From positions 1 through 49,269 of the forward strand of contig JAICZH010000008.1 of NCBI GenBank assembly GCA_025933775.1: DNA of 49,269 nt, read 5' to 3'. Each line of letters opens with the position of its first letter. Position 1 is the stretch's first letter. Made by a program: the position numbers and the translations under genes. Under the pieces are notes generated by a model that did not search any database, had not been told where the DNA came from, and saw nothing but the letters and a program-made list of their open reading frames with translations. Source of the stretch: Chitinophagaceae bacterium. GTDB lineage: Bacteria; Bacteroidota; Bacteroidia; Chitinophagales; Chitinophagaceae. Positions 20,051-28,615 of the stretch are shown piece by piece.

Positions 20051-22375
20051 ATGATGAACAAAAAAATTGTATTGCTTTTAGTAATGATGTTTCCATTGTT
20101 TTTGTTTGCCCAACAAAAAATAAATATTATTCCGCAACCCGTAAGTTTAATACAAAGTGAAGGGAATTTTTTGATTGATAGTAATACAACAATCCGTTTT
20201 AATAAAACTGACAAAAATCTTTTTGCTGCTGCAAATTTTTTAAGATCCTACATACAAAAAATAAGCGTTTATGTGTTACCGTTAGATGCAGCTAAAACAA
20301 AATCTATTCAATTAATTATTAAAAAAACGCCTGCCATTGGTGATGAAGGTTATCTTTTGGATGTAACGCCAACTTCTATAAAAATTACTGCAAATACAAA
20401 GGGCGGCATTGTATATGGCATGCAATCGCTTTTTCAAACATTGCCTCAAATACGTACCAACGCTGCATTACAAGTGCCCGGTATGAAAATTATGGATTTA
20501 CCGCGCTTTCAATATCGTGGAATGCATCTCGATGTAAGCCGTCATTTTTTTTCGCCTGATATGATTAAAGAATACATTGATTTAATGGCAGCTTATAAAT
20601 TCAATACGTTTCATTGGCACTTAACTGATGACCAGGGTTGGCGCATTGAAATAAAAAAATATCCATTACTTACTTTGGTAGGTGCATGGCGAGCCGACAG
20701 AACCGGAATACCCTGGAGCGAATGCCAACCAACACAAAAGGGTGAACCTGCAACTTATGGCGGTTATTATACACAACAACAAATAAAAGATATTGTAGCG
20801 TATGCACAGGCAAGAAACATTACCATCATTCCTGAAATAGAAATGCCCGGCCATTCTGCAGCGGCATTAGCAGCGTATCCTTATTTATCATGCACACAAA
20901 TGCCGCAGCAAACCCTTACCGGTGGCGTATATCCACCCGGCAATCAATCTAATTATTGCGTAGGAAATGATAGCGTATTTATTTTTTTAGAAAATGTTTT
21001 AACCGAAGTAATGCAATTATTTCCATCAAAATATATTCACATTGGCGGTGATGAAGTAGATAAAACTTCATGGAAAAATTGCGCAAAATGCCAGGAATTA
21101 AAGAAGAAATTGGGATTAAAAAATGAAGATGAACTGCAAAGTTATTTTATTCAAAGAATAGAAAAATTTTTAATTGCGCATCACCGAAAATTAATTGGAT
21201 GGGATGAAATTTTAGAAGGAGGACTTGCACCCGAAGCAACCGTTATGAGCTGGCGTGGCGAGAGGGGCGGCATACAAGCGGCAAGGATGCATCATGATGT
21301 AATAATGACGCCGGGTAATCCGCTTTATTTTAATCAATACCAGGCTGCGCCTGAAACAGAGCCTGTTGCCAATGGCGGATTTAATACATTAAAAATGGTG
21401 TACGATTATGAACCCGTTCCGAAAGAATTAAATGCTGATGAAGCAAAATATGTATTGGGCGCACAGGGAAATTTGTGGACGGAATTTATTAGCACTAATC
21501 AGCATTTGGAATATATGGTATTGCCGCGAATGCTTGCATTATCAGAAGTATTGTGGTCTCCAAAAGAAAATAAAAACCAGGAAGATATCGGGTGGAAGAA
21601 TTTTTATGAACGTTTGCAAAATCAATTTAAAGCGTTTGATGAAAAAGGAATTAATTATTGCAAAGGAAATTTTGCTGTTGATATAAAACCTGTTTCACAA
21701 AATGGAAAATTATCAGTAACACTTTCTTCTGAAATTCCTGATGCAAAAATTTATTATACCAAAGATGGAATTGCCCCGGATTCTAATAATGCAAAGTACG
21801 AAAGCCCTATCAGCATTGATTCTACGGTTACTTTAAAAGCAGTAACTGTTGTGAATGGAAAGGTGATGAGCTCAAAACCTTCGGAACAAAAATTTGTGAT
21901 AGACAAAGCAACTGGCAGCTATGTAATATACCAATATCCCGTAAGTAAATCATATATGGCTGGCGGCCCTAATGCACTGACTGATGGCATAAGAGGAACA
22001 GATGCTTTAAATAAATACTGGCACGGCTTTGATGGAGAAGATTTAATTGCAACAATTGATTTAGGCGAAGAAAAATCAATTCAGGAAATTACTTTGGGAT
22101 GCCTGCAACATTACCGCGATTGGATCTTTTTACCACAATCAGTAATCTATCAAATTTCAAATGATGGAAAAAATTTTACTGAAATAGGAAGCATACAAAA
22201 TACCATTTCTGTTGATGAAAAAAATACAATTATTAAAAATTTCACTTTATACTTTGCAATACAAAAAGCAAGATATATAAAAGTAATTGCAAAAAATATC
22301 GGAGTTTGCCCGAAAGGCCATCCAGGCGAAGGCCAGCCTGCATGGCTGTTTGCAGATGAAATAGTGGTGGAATAA
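20051..22375 (+). CDS. GH20 beta-N-acetylhexosaminidase, secreted
   Basis: I take the ATG at 20051; an in-frame TTG lies 3 nt earlier. A signal peptide ends at FAQ, followed by the GH20b N-terminal domain (to about 150). The GH20 barrel has FHWHLTDDQGWRIEIKKYP (about 188-206) and the catalytic pair in HIGGDEVDKTSW (Asp-Glu at about 334-335, substrate-assisted mechanism). After the barrel is a chitobiase/Fn3-associated domain (KIYYTKDGIAPDS...). The C-terminal domain resembles F5/8 type C carbohydrate-binding modules (ATIDLGEEKSIQEITLGCLQ). It cleaves terminal beta-GlcNAc or GalNAc. It is 38 bp behind the fucosidase gene and probably co-transcribed with it. Confidence 0.95.
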   Translation: MMNKKIVLLLVMMFPLFLFAQQKINIIPQPVSLIQSEGNFLIDSNTTIRFNKTDKNLFAAANFLRSYIQKISVYVLPLDAAKTKSIQLIIKKTPAIGDEGYLLDVTPTSIKITANTKGGIVYGMQSLFQTLPQIRTNAALQVPGMKIMDLPRFQYRGMHLDVSRHFFSPDMIKEYIDLMAAYKFNTFHWHLTDDQGWRIEIKKYPLLTLVGAWRADRTGIPWSECQPTQKGEPATYGGYYTQQQIKDIVAYAQARNITIIPEIEMPGHSAAALAAYPYLSCTQMPQQTLTGGVYPPGNQSNYCVGNDSVFIFLENVLTEVMQLFPSKYIHIGGDEVDKTSWKNCAKCQELKKKLGLKNEDELQSYFIQRIEKFLIAHHRKLIGWDEILEGGLAPEATVMSWRGERGGIQAARMHHDVIMTPGNPLYFNQYQAAPETEPVANGGFNTLKMVYDYEPVPKELNADEAKYVLGAQGNLWTEFISTNQHLEYMVLPRMLALSEVLWSPKENKNQEDIGWKNFYERLQNQFKAFDEKGINYCKGNFAVDIKPVSQNGKLSVTLSSEIPDAKIYYTKDGIAPDSNNAKYESPISIDSTVTLKAVTVVNGKVMSSKPSEQKFVIDKATGSYVIYQYPVSKSYMAGGPNALTDGIRGTDALNKYWHGFDGEDLIATIDLGEEKSIQEITLGCLQHYRDWIFLPQSVIYQISNDGKNFTEIGSIQNTISVDEKNTIIKNFTLYFAIQKARYIKVIAKNIGVCPKGHPGEGQPAWLFADEIVVE

Positions 22376-22419
22376 ACTATTCAATAATTCATTTGTACTT
22401 TTTTTTAAAATAAAAAAAT

Positions 22420-22446
22420 AAACTAACGGGCAGGCACACACGAAAA
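22420..22446 (+). repeat. Interspersed 26-28 nt repeat, copy 3
   Basis: AAACTAACGGGCAGGCACAC followed by ACGAAAA has about four differences from the family core. It lies in the 199 bp spacer between the GH20 and GH35 genes, 129 bp before the latter. I see no other structure in this spacer. Confidence 0.4.
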
Positions 22447-22574
22447 TATGTGTCTCTAAATTTTCTTTAAAAATACGCAACCGTTTGCATGTTATTCGGG
22501 ATGTATCTTTCAGTAAGTTTGATGAATTGTGGTTGATAATTTTTTATATTCTGATTTTGCTTTAAATCTTTTTT

Positions 22575-24428
22575 ATGAAAAAAATATTTTTGTCAGCAGT
22601 ATTATTATCATTTGTTTCCATTTCTTTTTCTCAACAAAAACATTCATTTGAAATTAAAGGCGGTTCGTTTTTGTACGACGGAAAGCCGATACAAATTCAT
22701 TCGGGCGAAATGCATTTTGCAAGAGTCCCCAAACCTTATTGGCGGCAACGATTGCAAATGATAAAAGCAATGGGATTGAACACAGTGGCAACGTATGTTT
22801 TTTGGAATTATCATGAAACATCGCCAGGCATTTGGGATTTTAAAACCGGCAATAAAAATATCCGTGAGTTTATAAAAACCGCTCAGGACGTAGGTTTGAT
22901 GGTAATCTTAAGGCCAGGCCCGTATGCCTGTGCAGAGTGGGAATTTGGCGGTTATCCATGGTGGTTGCAAAAAGAAAAATCATTAGTGATTCGTTCAAAT
23001 AATAAACCATTTTTAGATTCGTGTAACAACTACATCAATCATCTTGCAACGCAGGTAAAAGATTTGCAAATAACGCATGGCGGCCCAATAATAATGGTGC
23101 AGGCGGAAAATGAATTTGGCTCTTATGTTGCGCAGCGAAAAGATATTTCGCTCGAAGAACATAAAGCATACAGCACTGCAATAAAAAAAGAATTGATTGA
23201 TGCAGGTTTTAATGTTCCTTTATTTACATCAGATGGAAGTTCATTATTTGAAGGCGGAACAATTGAAGGCGCTTTACCTGCGGCCAACGGTGAAGACAAT
23301 ATTGAAACTTTAAAAAAAGTGGTGAACGAATATCACCAAGGCCAAGGCCCTTACATGGTTGCAGAATTTTATCCGGGATGGCTTGATCACTGGAATGAAC
23401 CTTTTCAAAAAGTACCAACAGAAGATTTGGTAGAGCAAACTAAAAAATATTTAAATGCCGGTGTGTCTTTTAGTTTTTATATGATTCACGGAGGAACAAA
23501 TTTTGGTTTTACAAGCGGAGCAAATTATACTCGCAAACATAACATTCAGCCCGACATAACCAGCTACGATTATGATGCGCCGATAAGTGAAGCAGGATGG
23601 GAAACTCCAAAGTACAAAGCACTTCGCGAGTTATTTTTAAAAAATGTTTCTTATAAAATTCCTGATGTGCCCGATCCAATTCCTGTAATTACAATTCCCT
23701 CTATTAAATTAAACAAAGCAGTTGATCTTTTTAAATGGATAAAAAAAATTATTCCTGTTGAAAGCGATACGCCGCAAACGTTTGAATCGCTGAACCAGGG
23801 ATACGGTTATGTTTTATATTCTAAAAAATTTGAAAAATCAATGCAAGGAAAATTGCAAATTAACGGATTGAGAGATTATGCAATTGTGTATGTAAATAGA
23901 AAAAAAATTGCAACGCTTAATCGTAATGAAAATATTTATTCCTGCAACATTAGCTTACCTCCTGAAGCTACATTAAATATTTTGGTTGAAAATATGGGTC
24001 GCATAAATTACGGCGCTGAAATTATTCATAATCGTAAAGGAATTATAAACCCCGTAACCATTGATTCTGTTGAAATAAAAGGCAACTGGAAAATGTACCG
24101 GTTGCCAATGAGCGATGAACCGGATTTGAAAACTAACGGTAGCGCATACACGAAAAATAATCCTGTTATTTACAATGGCTCTTTTACTCTTGAAAAAACG
24201 GGAGATACATTTTTAGATATGCGTTCGTGGGGCAAAGGAATTGTTTTTGTAAATGGCCATAACCTTGGCCGCTACTGGAATGTAGGCCCGCAACAAACCT
24301 TATACCTGCCCGGTTGCTGGCTGAAAAAAGGAAAAAATACGATTGCGATTTTTGAACAACAAAATACTATAAAACAAAATATAATAAGCGCGATAGCAAC
24401 TCCCGCGCTTGATGATTTAAAGAAATAA
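22575..24428 (+). CDS. GH35 beta-galactosidase, secreted
   Basis: A signal peptide (MKKIFLSAVLLSFVSISFS) precedes a GH35 barrel. The acid/base lies in QAENEFGSY (Glu180) and the nucleophile in MVAEFYPGWLDHW (Glu264). Other family blocks are RVPKPYWRQRL, RPGPYACAEWEFGGYPWWL and GGTNFGFTSGA. The C-terminal half has the usual beta-sandwich domains, including GDTFLDMRSWGKGIVFVNGHNLGRYW split over about 545-575. It removes terminal beta-linked galactose. A copy of an interspersed repeat is translated at about residues 519-528 (KTNGSAYTKN), between the two sandwich domains. The stop lies 4 nt from that of the convergent M56 gene. Confidence 0.95.
   Translation: MKKIFLSAVLLSFVSISFSQQKHSFEIKGGSFLYDGKPIQIHSGEMHFARVPKPYWRQRLQMIKAMGLNTVATYVFWNYHETSPGIWDFKTGNKNIREFIKTAQDVGLMVILRPGPYACAEWEFGGYPWWLQKEKSLVIRSNNKPFLDSCNNYINHLATQVKDLQITHGGPIIMVQAENEFGSYVAQRKDISLEEHKAYSTAIKKELIDAGFNVPLFTSDGSSLFEGGTIEGALPAANGEDNIETLKKVVNEYHQGQGPYMVAEFYPGWLDHWNEPFQKVPTEDLVEQTKKYLNAGVSFSFYMIHGGTNFGFTSGANYTRKHNIQPDITSYDYDAPISEAGWETPKYKALRELFLKNVSYKIPDVPDPIPVITIPSIKLNKAVDLFKWIKKIIPVESDTPQTFESLNQGYGYVLYSKKFEKSMQGKLQINGLRDYAIVYVNRKKIATLNRNENIYSCNISLPPEATLNILVENMGRINYGAEIIHNRKGIINPVTIDSVEIKGNWKMYRLPMSDEPDLKTNGSAYTKNNPVIYNGSFTLEKTGDTFLDMRSWGKGIVFVNGHNLGRYWNVGPQQTLYLPGCWLKKGKNTIAIFEQQNTIKQNIISAIATPALDDLKK
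24131..24157 (+). repeat. Interspersed 26-28 nt repeat, copy 4, inside the GH35 gene
   Basis: AACTAACGGTAGCGCATACA followed by CGAAAAA is one mismatch from the family core derived from copies 2 and 6. It is read in frame as TNGSAYTKN in a linker between C-terminal domains of the galactosidase, a place that could tolerate an insertion. Confidence 0.5.
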
Positions 24429-24432
24429 AAAG

Positions 24433-26409
24433 TTAAGGCAAATCTGTTACTGAAATATTTATTACATCTGAAGGCTTTGATGACGGCGCATCATCAACAA
24501 CTGAAAATTGCATGAATTTTTTTTCGCGTTTAAGATGAGTTTTCTGTTTTGAATTTAGAGATATAACTATATTTTTAGAACTATGTGGGGTCAATAAAAT
24601 TTTATTTCCTTCAACATACAAAGCAGGTTCTTTTGTATCATTTTTTTCAGACTTAATTTGGTAGTTCGTATATGTTTTTACTGCCGCTGTGGCGCTTGCA
24701 CACTGATTTTCAGCTTTTTTAATGTTTTTATTCAGCATAATTATTTCAGTTGCGTTTACTGAATCCCTGATTTTGTTTTCCTTATTTATATTTTCTCTTA
24801 AAAAAAAATTTTCCTGTTGTTGTATCCCCTTTTTTGCAGAAAGGTTTTTTAATTGCTGTAAATAAAAACCAACCTCTTTTTTGTATAAAGATTTATCAAA
24901 ATGCGCATGGGCAAAGCTTTTTTGAATATCGCTCTGAACTTTGTTCCAATTAACCGCATCAATTTCTTTATATGCCTGCTGCAAATTTTCATTCAGCTTT
25001 TCAATATCAATTTTGGGTAAATCAATATTAAAGTTCATATTTTGAAATGAAAAATTCTGAATATTAACCGTTGCTGGCAATTTGAATTTATCTTTATCAA
25101 AGAAAAATTTCGACTGTTTTAAATTTAAAACTGAAGGTATAAATTCTTTGAAATTATTGCCAAAGAAAGTTGTGGAGTTATCAACTGAATTATCATTTTC
25201 TATTTCGGCAAAATTTTTTTTCTTATTATTAGTAATGGCATCAGGAATTTTTTTTATTAAAATTCCTTTTAAAATTTTAGCAGTTACATCTTCTTTTTGG
25301 GGTAATGTTTTTTGTATTTTTTTTGTTTTCACATTTGTATCCTGCTCTTTACTTACATTTTCTTTTACTATCATTTTTTTATTTATCACCAATTTTTTTT
25401 CGCCCGGTGAAAGCCACGCTACCGAACAAATAATTGAGGTAATTAAAACTAATGCAAGCAACTTTTGCCCATAATTAAATTGCTTTACAACTACCTGCCC
25501 GGCGGTAATTCTTTTTATACGGGATAATAATTGCTTTTTACCGGAAACCGCGCCTACAGCCAGTTTGATTGTATTTACACGGGATTGTTCCAACCTAAAT
25601 AACGCAGATGCATAAGAATGCGGATCATAACGGTATTGAAGCACAAAATCATCACAACAATTTTCTCTTTCTTTTTTAATAGCGTTTGAAAGCATCGCTA
25701 CAAAAGGATTAAAAAATAAAATTGTTTCAATAACAGAAAGGACAATATTAGTGATGTAATCATTCCTTTTTATATGCGATAATTCATGCAGAATAATCGC
25801 TTCGAGCTGTTCGCCCGATAAATTATTTAATGAAGCAAATGGAATAAGAATAACCGGTTTAATAAAACCAATGGTTGCCGGCACATCAATATGATGAGAA
25901 ATCCACACCGTTATTTTTTTTGCAATCTTCAATTGCTGCGCAACTTTCAATGCAAAAGTTTTTAATTCTGCCGGCGGAGCTACTAATCTTTTATTTGAAA
26001 TAATATATACATAACGATAAGCAGTAAAAAGTTTCGCCATCAAAAAAAATAAAAGAAAAATATATGCAATGGAAAGGTAGGATAGGGAAGAACCGGCATA
26101 TATTATTAATTGTTGCAAAGGCGATACGGAATGCGATGCGGACGCAGCAAAACCACTACCGGACTGTGTTACAGCGTTATCAGTTGCGTAATGAATTAGT
26201 TTAGAAATAAAACTGGTAACAAACCATGCAAAAGAAATGAATAATAAAATAGTGCTGAAATTATTTTTTAATCTTGCTGATGCATTTTTATAAGCAACTA
26301 AAAAAGTTTCATATAAAAGCCAAAGTATAAAACATTGCCACAAGCTGTTTAAAATGGCGCTGCCAAGCGCTTGCAGAAAAATTGAATGTTGTAATGAAGC
26401 AAAATCCAT
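24433..26409 (-). CDS. M56-family (BlaR1-like) membrane metallopeptidase
   Basis: A 658-residue membrane protein with helices at about 10-35, 50-72, 103-130 and 314-333. Zinc peptidase motif HELSH is at 208-212 (LEAIILHELSHIKRND), with the downstream ligand region KERENCCDDF at 246-255. This is the M56 signal-transducing peptidase that inactivates a BlaI/MecI repressor. The extracytoplasmic C-terminus (334-658) is Lys/Asn-rich and lacks any beta-lactam-sensor motifs that I can recognise, so the signal sensed is unknown. Its start codon overlaps the stop of the repressor gene by one base (TAATG), indicating translational coupling and one operon. Confidence 0.92.
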   Translation of the reverse strand: MDFASLQHSIFLQALGSAILNSLWQCFILWLLYETFLVAYKNASARLKNNFSTILLFISFAWFVTSFISKLIHYATDNAVTQSGSGFAASASHSVSPLQQLIIYAGSSLSYLSIAYIFLLFFLMAKLFTAYRYVYIISNKRLVAPPAELKTFALKVAQQLKIAKKITVWISHHIDVPATIGFIKPVILIPFASLNNLSGEQLEAIILHELSHIKRNDYITNIVLSVIETILFFNPFVAMLSNAIKKERENCCDDFVLQYRYDPHSYASALFRLEQSRVNTIKLAVGAVSGKKQLLSRIKRITAGQVVVKQFNYGQKLLALVLITSIICSVAWLSPGEKKLVINKKMIVKENVSKEQDTNVKTKKIQKTLPQKEDVTAKILKGILIKKIPDAITNNKKKNFAEIENDNSVDNSTTFFGNNFKEFIPSVLNLKQSKFFFDKDKFKLPATVNIQNFSFQNMNFNIDLPKIDIEKLNENLQQAYKEIDAVNWNKVQSDIQKSFAHAHFDKSLYKKEVGFYLQQLKNLSAKKGIQQQENFFLRENINKENKIRDSVNATEIIMLNKNIKKAENQCASATAAVKTYTNYQIKSEKNDTKEPALYVEGNKILLTPHSSKNIVISLNSKQKTHLKREKKFMQFSVVDDAPSSKPSDVINISVTDLP

Positions 26410-26792
26410 TATTCTCTTTTTAAGTTGTCAAGATATTTTTGAATTTCTTCCAATTCGTTTTTTGATGTTTTCTGGTTGCCTAACGCTTGTAAAACTAATT
26501 GCGTAGATGAACCATAAAATAAACCATTTATCATTTTATCCAAAAATTGTTTCTGTGTTTTTAGGCGGCTGATGGCCGGTTTGTAGATATGGGTTTTAGC
26601 GCTGTCATTTCTCGTAACCAATTTTTTTTCAAACATGATTTGCATTAGTTTGAGCGTGGTAGTATAGCCCGAAATTTTTGTTTTGGAAAGTTCTTCATGC
26701 ACTTCGCGAACCGTGGCAGATTCGCGCTGCCAAAGGATTTGAAGGATTTCTAATTCGCTTTCTGTTGGGCGTAAATTCTTATTGATTGCCAT
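26409..26792 (-). CDS. BlaI/MecI-family transcriptional repressor
   Basis: The protein starting MAINKNLRPTESELEILQIL (ATG at 26792) has 127 residues and shows the winged-helix domain of BlaI/MecI. The recognition region is around TVREVHEELSKTKISGYTTT, and the C-terminal dimerisation helices are TSKNELEEIQKYLDNLKRE. The frame is open to 26816, but that start would place coding sequence over a perfect palindromic operator, so the shorter form is chosen. The repressor is expected to bind the two palindromes at 26795-26835 and to be cleaved after activation of the adjacent M56 protease. Confidence 0.92.
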   Translation of the reverse strand: MAINKNLRPTESELEILQILWQRESATVREVHEELSKTKISGYTTTLKLMQIMFEKKLVTRNDSAKTHIYKPAISRLKTQKQFLDKMINGLFYGSSTQLVLQALGNQKTSKNELEEIQKYLDNLKRE

Positions 26793-26794
26793 TA

Positions 26795-26835
26795 TTACGA
26801 CTTTATTCGTAAGCAATATACGAGTTAGTTCGTAA
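26795..26835. promoter_or_regulatory. Two palindromic operators, likely BlaI-type
   Basis: TTACGA-CTTTAT-TCGTAA at 26795-26812 and ATACGA-GTTAGT-TCGTAA at 26818-26835 share the half-site TACGA/TCGTA with a 6 bp spacer. Their centres are 23 bp apart, about two helical turns, so dimers would sit on the same face. The first begins 3 bp upstream of the repressor start codon. Autoregulation by the adjacent repressor is the simplest reading; the half-site differs from the TACA/TGTA of Staphylococcus BlaI/MecI. Confidence 0.75.
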
Positions 26836-26927
26836 TATTTTGTAAAAATTTTGATAAATGGTTTTGGTATTCGCAGCCCGAATTACTCATTGCTGGAAAT
26901 ACTGCATATCCTTCGCTAATATATAGC

Positions 26928-27881
26928 CTACTTCTTCGGCCACTTATTTACAGAAACCGAATCAGCAATTGAAAAACTCATCAAATCTTCTCCCATAATT
27001 ATTTGTCCGGGATAATTCGCTTTTGTTTTTTTCATTATTTCTTCTTCAGTATGACCATACAACTTTACAATATGTGAATATGCAGCGAGCTTTGGTTTCA
27101 CTTCATTAAAAATTTTTGCAGCCTTCTCAGGTGTTGTATGATGCATTAATATGTTGTATTTAGGATCGGATTTGCTTAAAGTATCAGGAGCAATAATTAC
27201 TTCATGTATTAATAAATCTGCTCCTTTGGCAAAGCTGATTAAGTTTTCAGAATATTTTGTATCACCGGACAATACAACTGCGTGTCCATTGTATTCTATG
27301 CGATAACCGAAAGCAGGCTTTATAGCACCGTGATCAACCTGAAATGCAATTACTTTCACGCCATTGTTTTCATAAATGATGCCTTGCTGTATATCAGTAG
27401 CCAATAATTTACTGCCTTCTTCCGGCGCCTTATCATCTTCTATTCTTATGTTGATATCAAAAGCATAAGCCATTTGTAAATATTTAATCATTGTGTCGGT
27501 GCCGGTTGGCCCAAATACTTTTAGCGGCCTTGTTCTTTTTGTTATAAGCCATCCCGTAAGCCATAAATCAGGTAAGCCAACAATATGGTCTGAATGAAGG
27601 TGTGTTAAAAATAGCGCATCAATTTTATCATAAGAAATATTTATTTGACGAAGCCTTTGCAAACAACCACGTCCGGCATCGAACAGCAGCACTTCACTGC
27701 CAGCCTCTACAAGAATACTGGCTCCAAACCTTTCCATAATTGGTTGCGGAGTACCGGTGCCAAGTAAAGTAACTTTTATATCAGGCGCATTAGTTTGAGC
27801 GCTTTCTTTATTTGCATTGATTTGTGCAAAACAAATAAGAACAAGCAACGAAAAAATTATAGTGAGAGAAAATCGTGTCAT
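26928..27881 (-). CDS. Secreted MBL-fold (RNase Z-like) hydrolase
   Basis: A 317-residue metallo-beta-lactamase-fold protein with an N-terminal signal peptide (MTRFSLTIIFSLLVLICFAQ). Zinc motif THLHSDHIVGLPDLW gives His94, His96, Asp98 and His99. Further ligands are in the VLSGDTKYSENL and MHHTTPEKAAKI segments, and the GTGTPQP loop at about 42-48 is typical of the RNase Z/AtsA-like branch. Because it is exported, tRNA processing is unlikely; an esterase- or sulfatase-like activity on an unknown substrate is more plausible. It has its own transcription unit between the blaI-type operon and the divergent cytidine deaminase gene. Confidence 0.88.
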   Translation of the reverse strand: MTRFSLTIIFSLLVLICFAQINANKESAQTNAPDIKVTLLGTGTPQPIMERFGASILVEAGSEVLLFDAGRGCLQRLRQINISYDKIDALFLTHLHSDHIVGLPDLWLTGWLITKRTRPLKVFGPTGTDTMIKYLQMAYAFDINIRIEDDKAPEEGSKLLATDIQQGIIYENNGVKVIAFQVDHGAIKPAFGYRIEYNGHAVVLSGDTKYSENLISFAKGADLLIHEVIIAPDTLSKSDPKYNILMHHTTPEKAAKIFNEVKPKLAAYSHIVKLYGHTEEEIMKKTKANYPGQIIMGEDLMSFSIADSVSVNKWPKK

Positions 27882-28129
27882 AATTTTAGTTTTTATTTAT
27901 ACAATTTAAATTATTTGCAGTAAAGTAAATACAGCCAGCCAATATTTAATAAATATGGAATTAATAATTTTAGTCTCCTTATAAGTGTTGCTTTCTTTTT
28001 TGCAACAATAAAAAACTCTTCAATATTTTTAGATACAAAAAAATAAATACTTCTTATGACATTACAATAGTGCTGAATAATAATTTTTTTTGAAATGTAA
28101 ACTGATTAAGTTCGTTGTAAAATAAAAAG

Positions 28130-28615
28130 ATGAAAAAAGAATTGGTTCAAATAAATATTATAGAATATGATTCAATAGATGAATTGAATGAAGATGATGC
28201 ATCACTTTTAAAAGAAGCCCGAAAGGTTACTCAATATGCTTATGCGCCTTATTCCAATTTTAAAGTAGGCGCTTTCGCAAAATTAGTAAATGGGAAAACC
28301 GTAAGCGGAACCAATCAGGAGAATGCATCATTTCCTGCAGGAATATGCGCCGAAAGAACTTTGTTATCTGCAGCTGCATCATTATTTCCCGGAATTGGAA
28401 TTGAAACTATCGCTATTAGTTATAATAATTTGAATGGCGAAAGCAACAAGCCCGTAAGTCCTTGCGGCATTTGTCGTCAATCCTTATTTGAATTTCAGCA
28501 AAGAACGAAAAATAAAATTCGCATTTTATTAAGTGGCATGGAAGGAAAAGTGCAGCTTATTGAAAACGCACAAGACCTGCTGCCACTCGTATTTTGCGCC
28601 GATGATATGAAATAA
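28130..28615 (+). CDS. cdd: Cytidine deaminase
   Basis: A 161-residue enzyme that deaminates cytidine and deoxycytidine to uridine in pyrimidine salvage. Seen: AYAPYSNFKVGA (37-48), substrate residues in NQENASFPAG, zinc/catalytic CAERT (Cys73-Ala-Glu75) and PCGICRQ (Cys112 and Cys115 as zinc ligands). CAE in place of HAE is the form of the small homotetrameric enzymes. Its stop codon directly abuts the stop of the convergent ornithine aminotransferase gene with no bases between, so the two transcripts must overlap. Confidence 0.95.
   Translation: MKKELVQINIIEYDSIDELNEDDASLLKEARKVTQYAYAPYSNFKVGAFAKLVNGKTVSGTNQENASFPAGICAERTLLSAAASLFPGIGIETIAISYNNLNGESNKPVSPCGICRQSLFEFQQRTKNKIRILLSGMEGKVQLIENAQDLLPLVFCADDMK

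Noticed and set aside
26793-26816. Upstream in-frame start for the BlaI-type repressor
   Set aside because: It would make a perfect palindromic operator part of the coding sequence, and the family N-terminus fits the ATG at 26792.
27986-28007. Hairpin TGTTGC/GCAACA in the spacer between the MBL-hydrolase and cytidine deaminase genes
   Set aside because: A 6 bp AT-containing stem with no T-run on either strand, upstream of both divergent genes; too weak to call a terminator or operator. I see nothing else in this 248 bp spacer.
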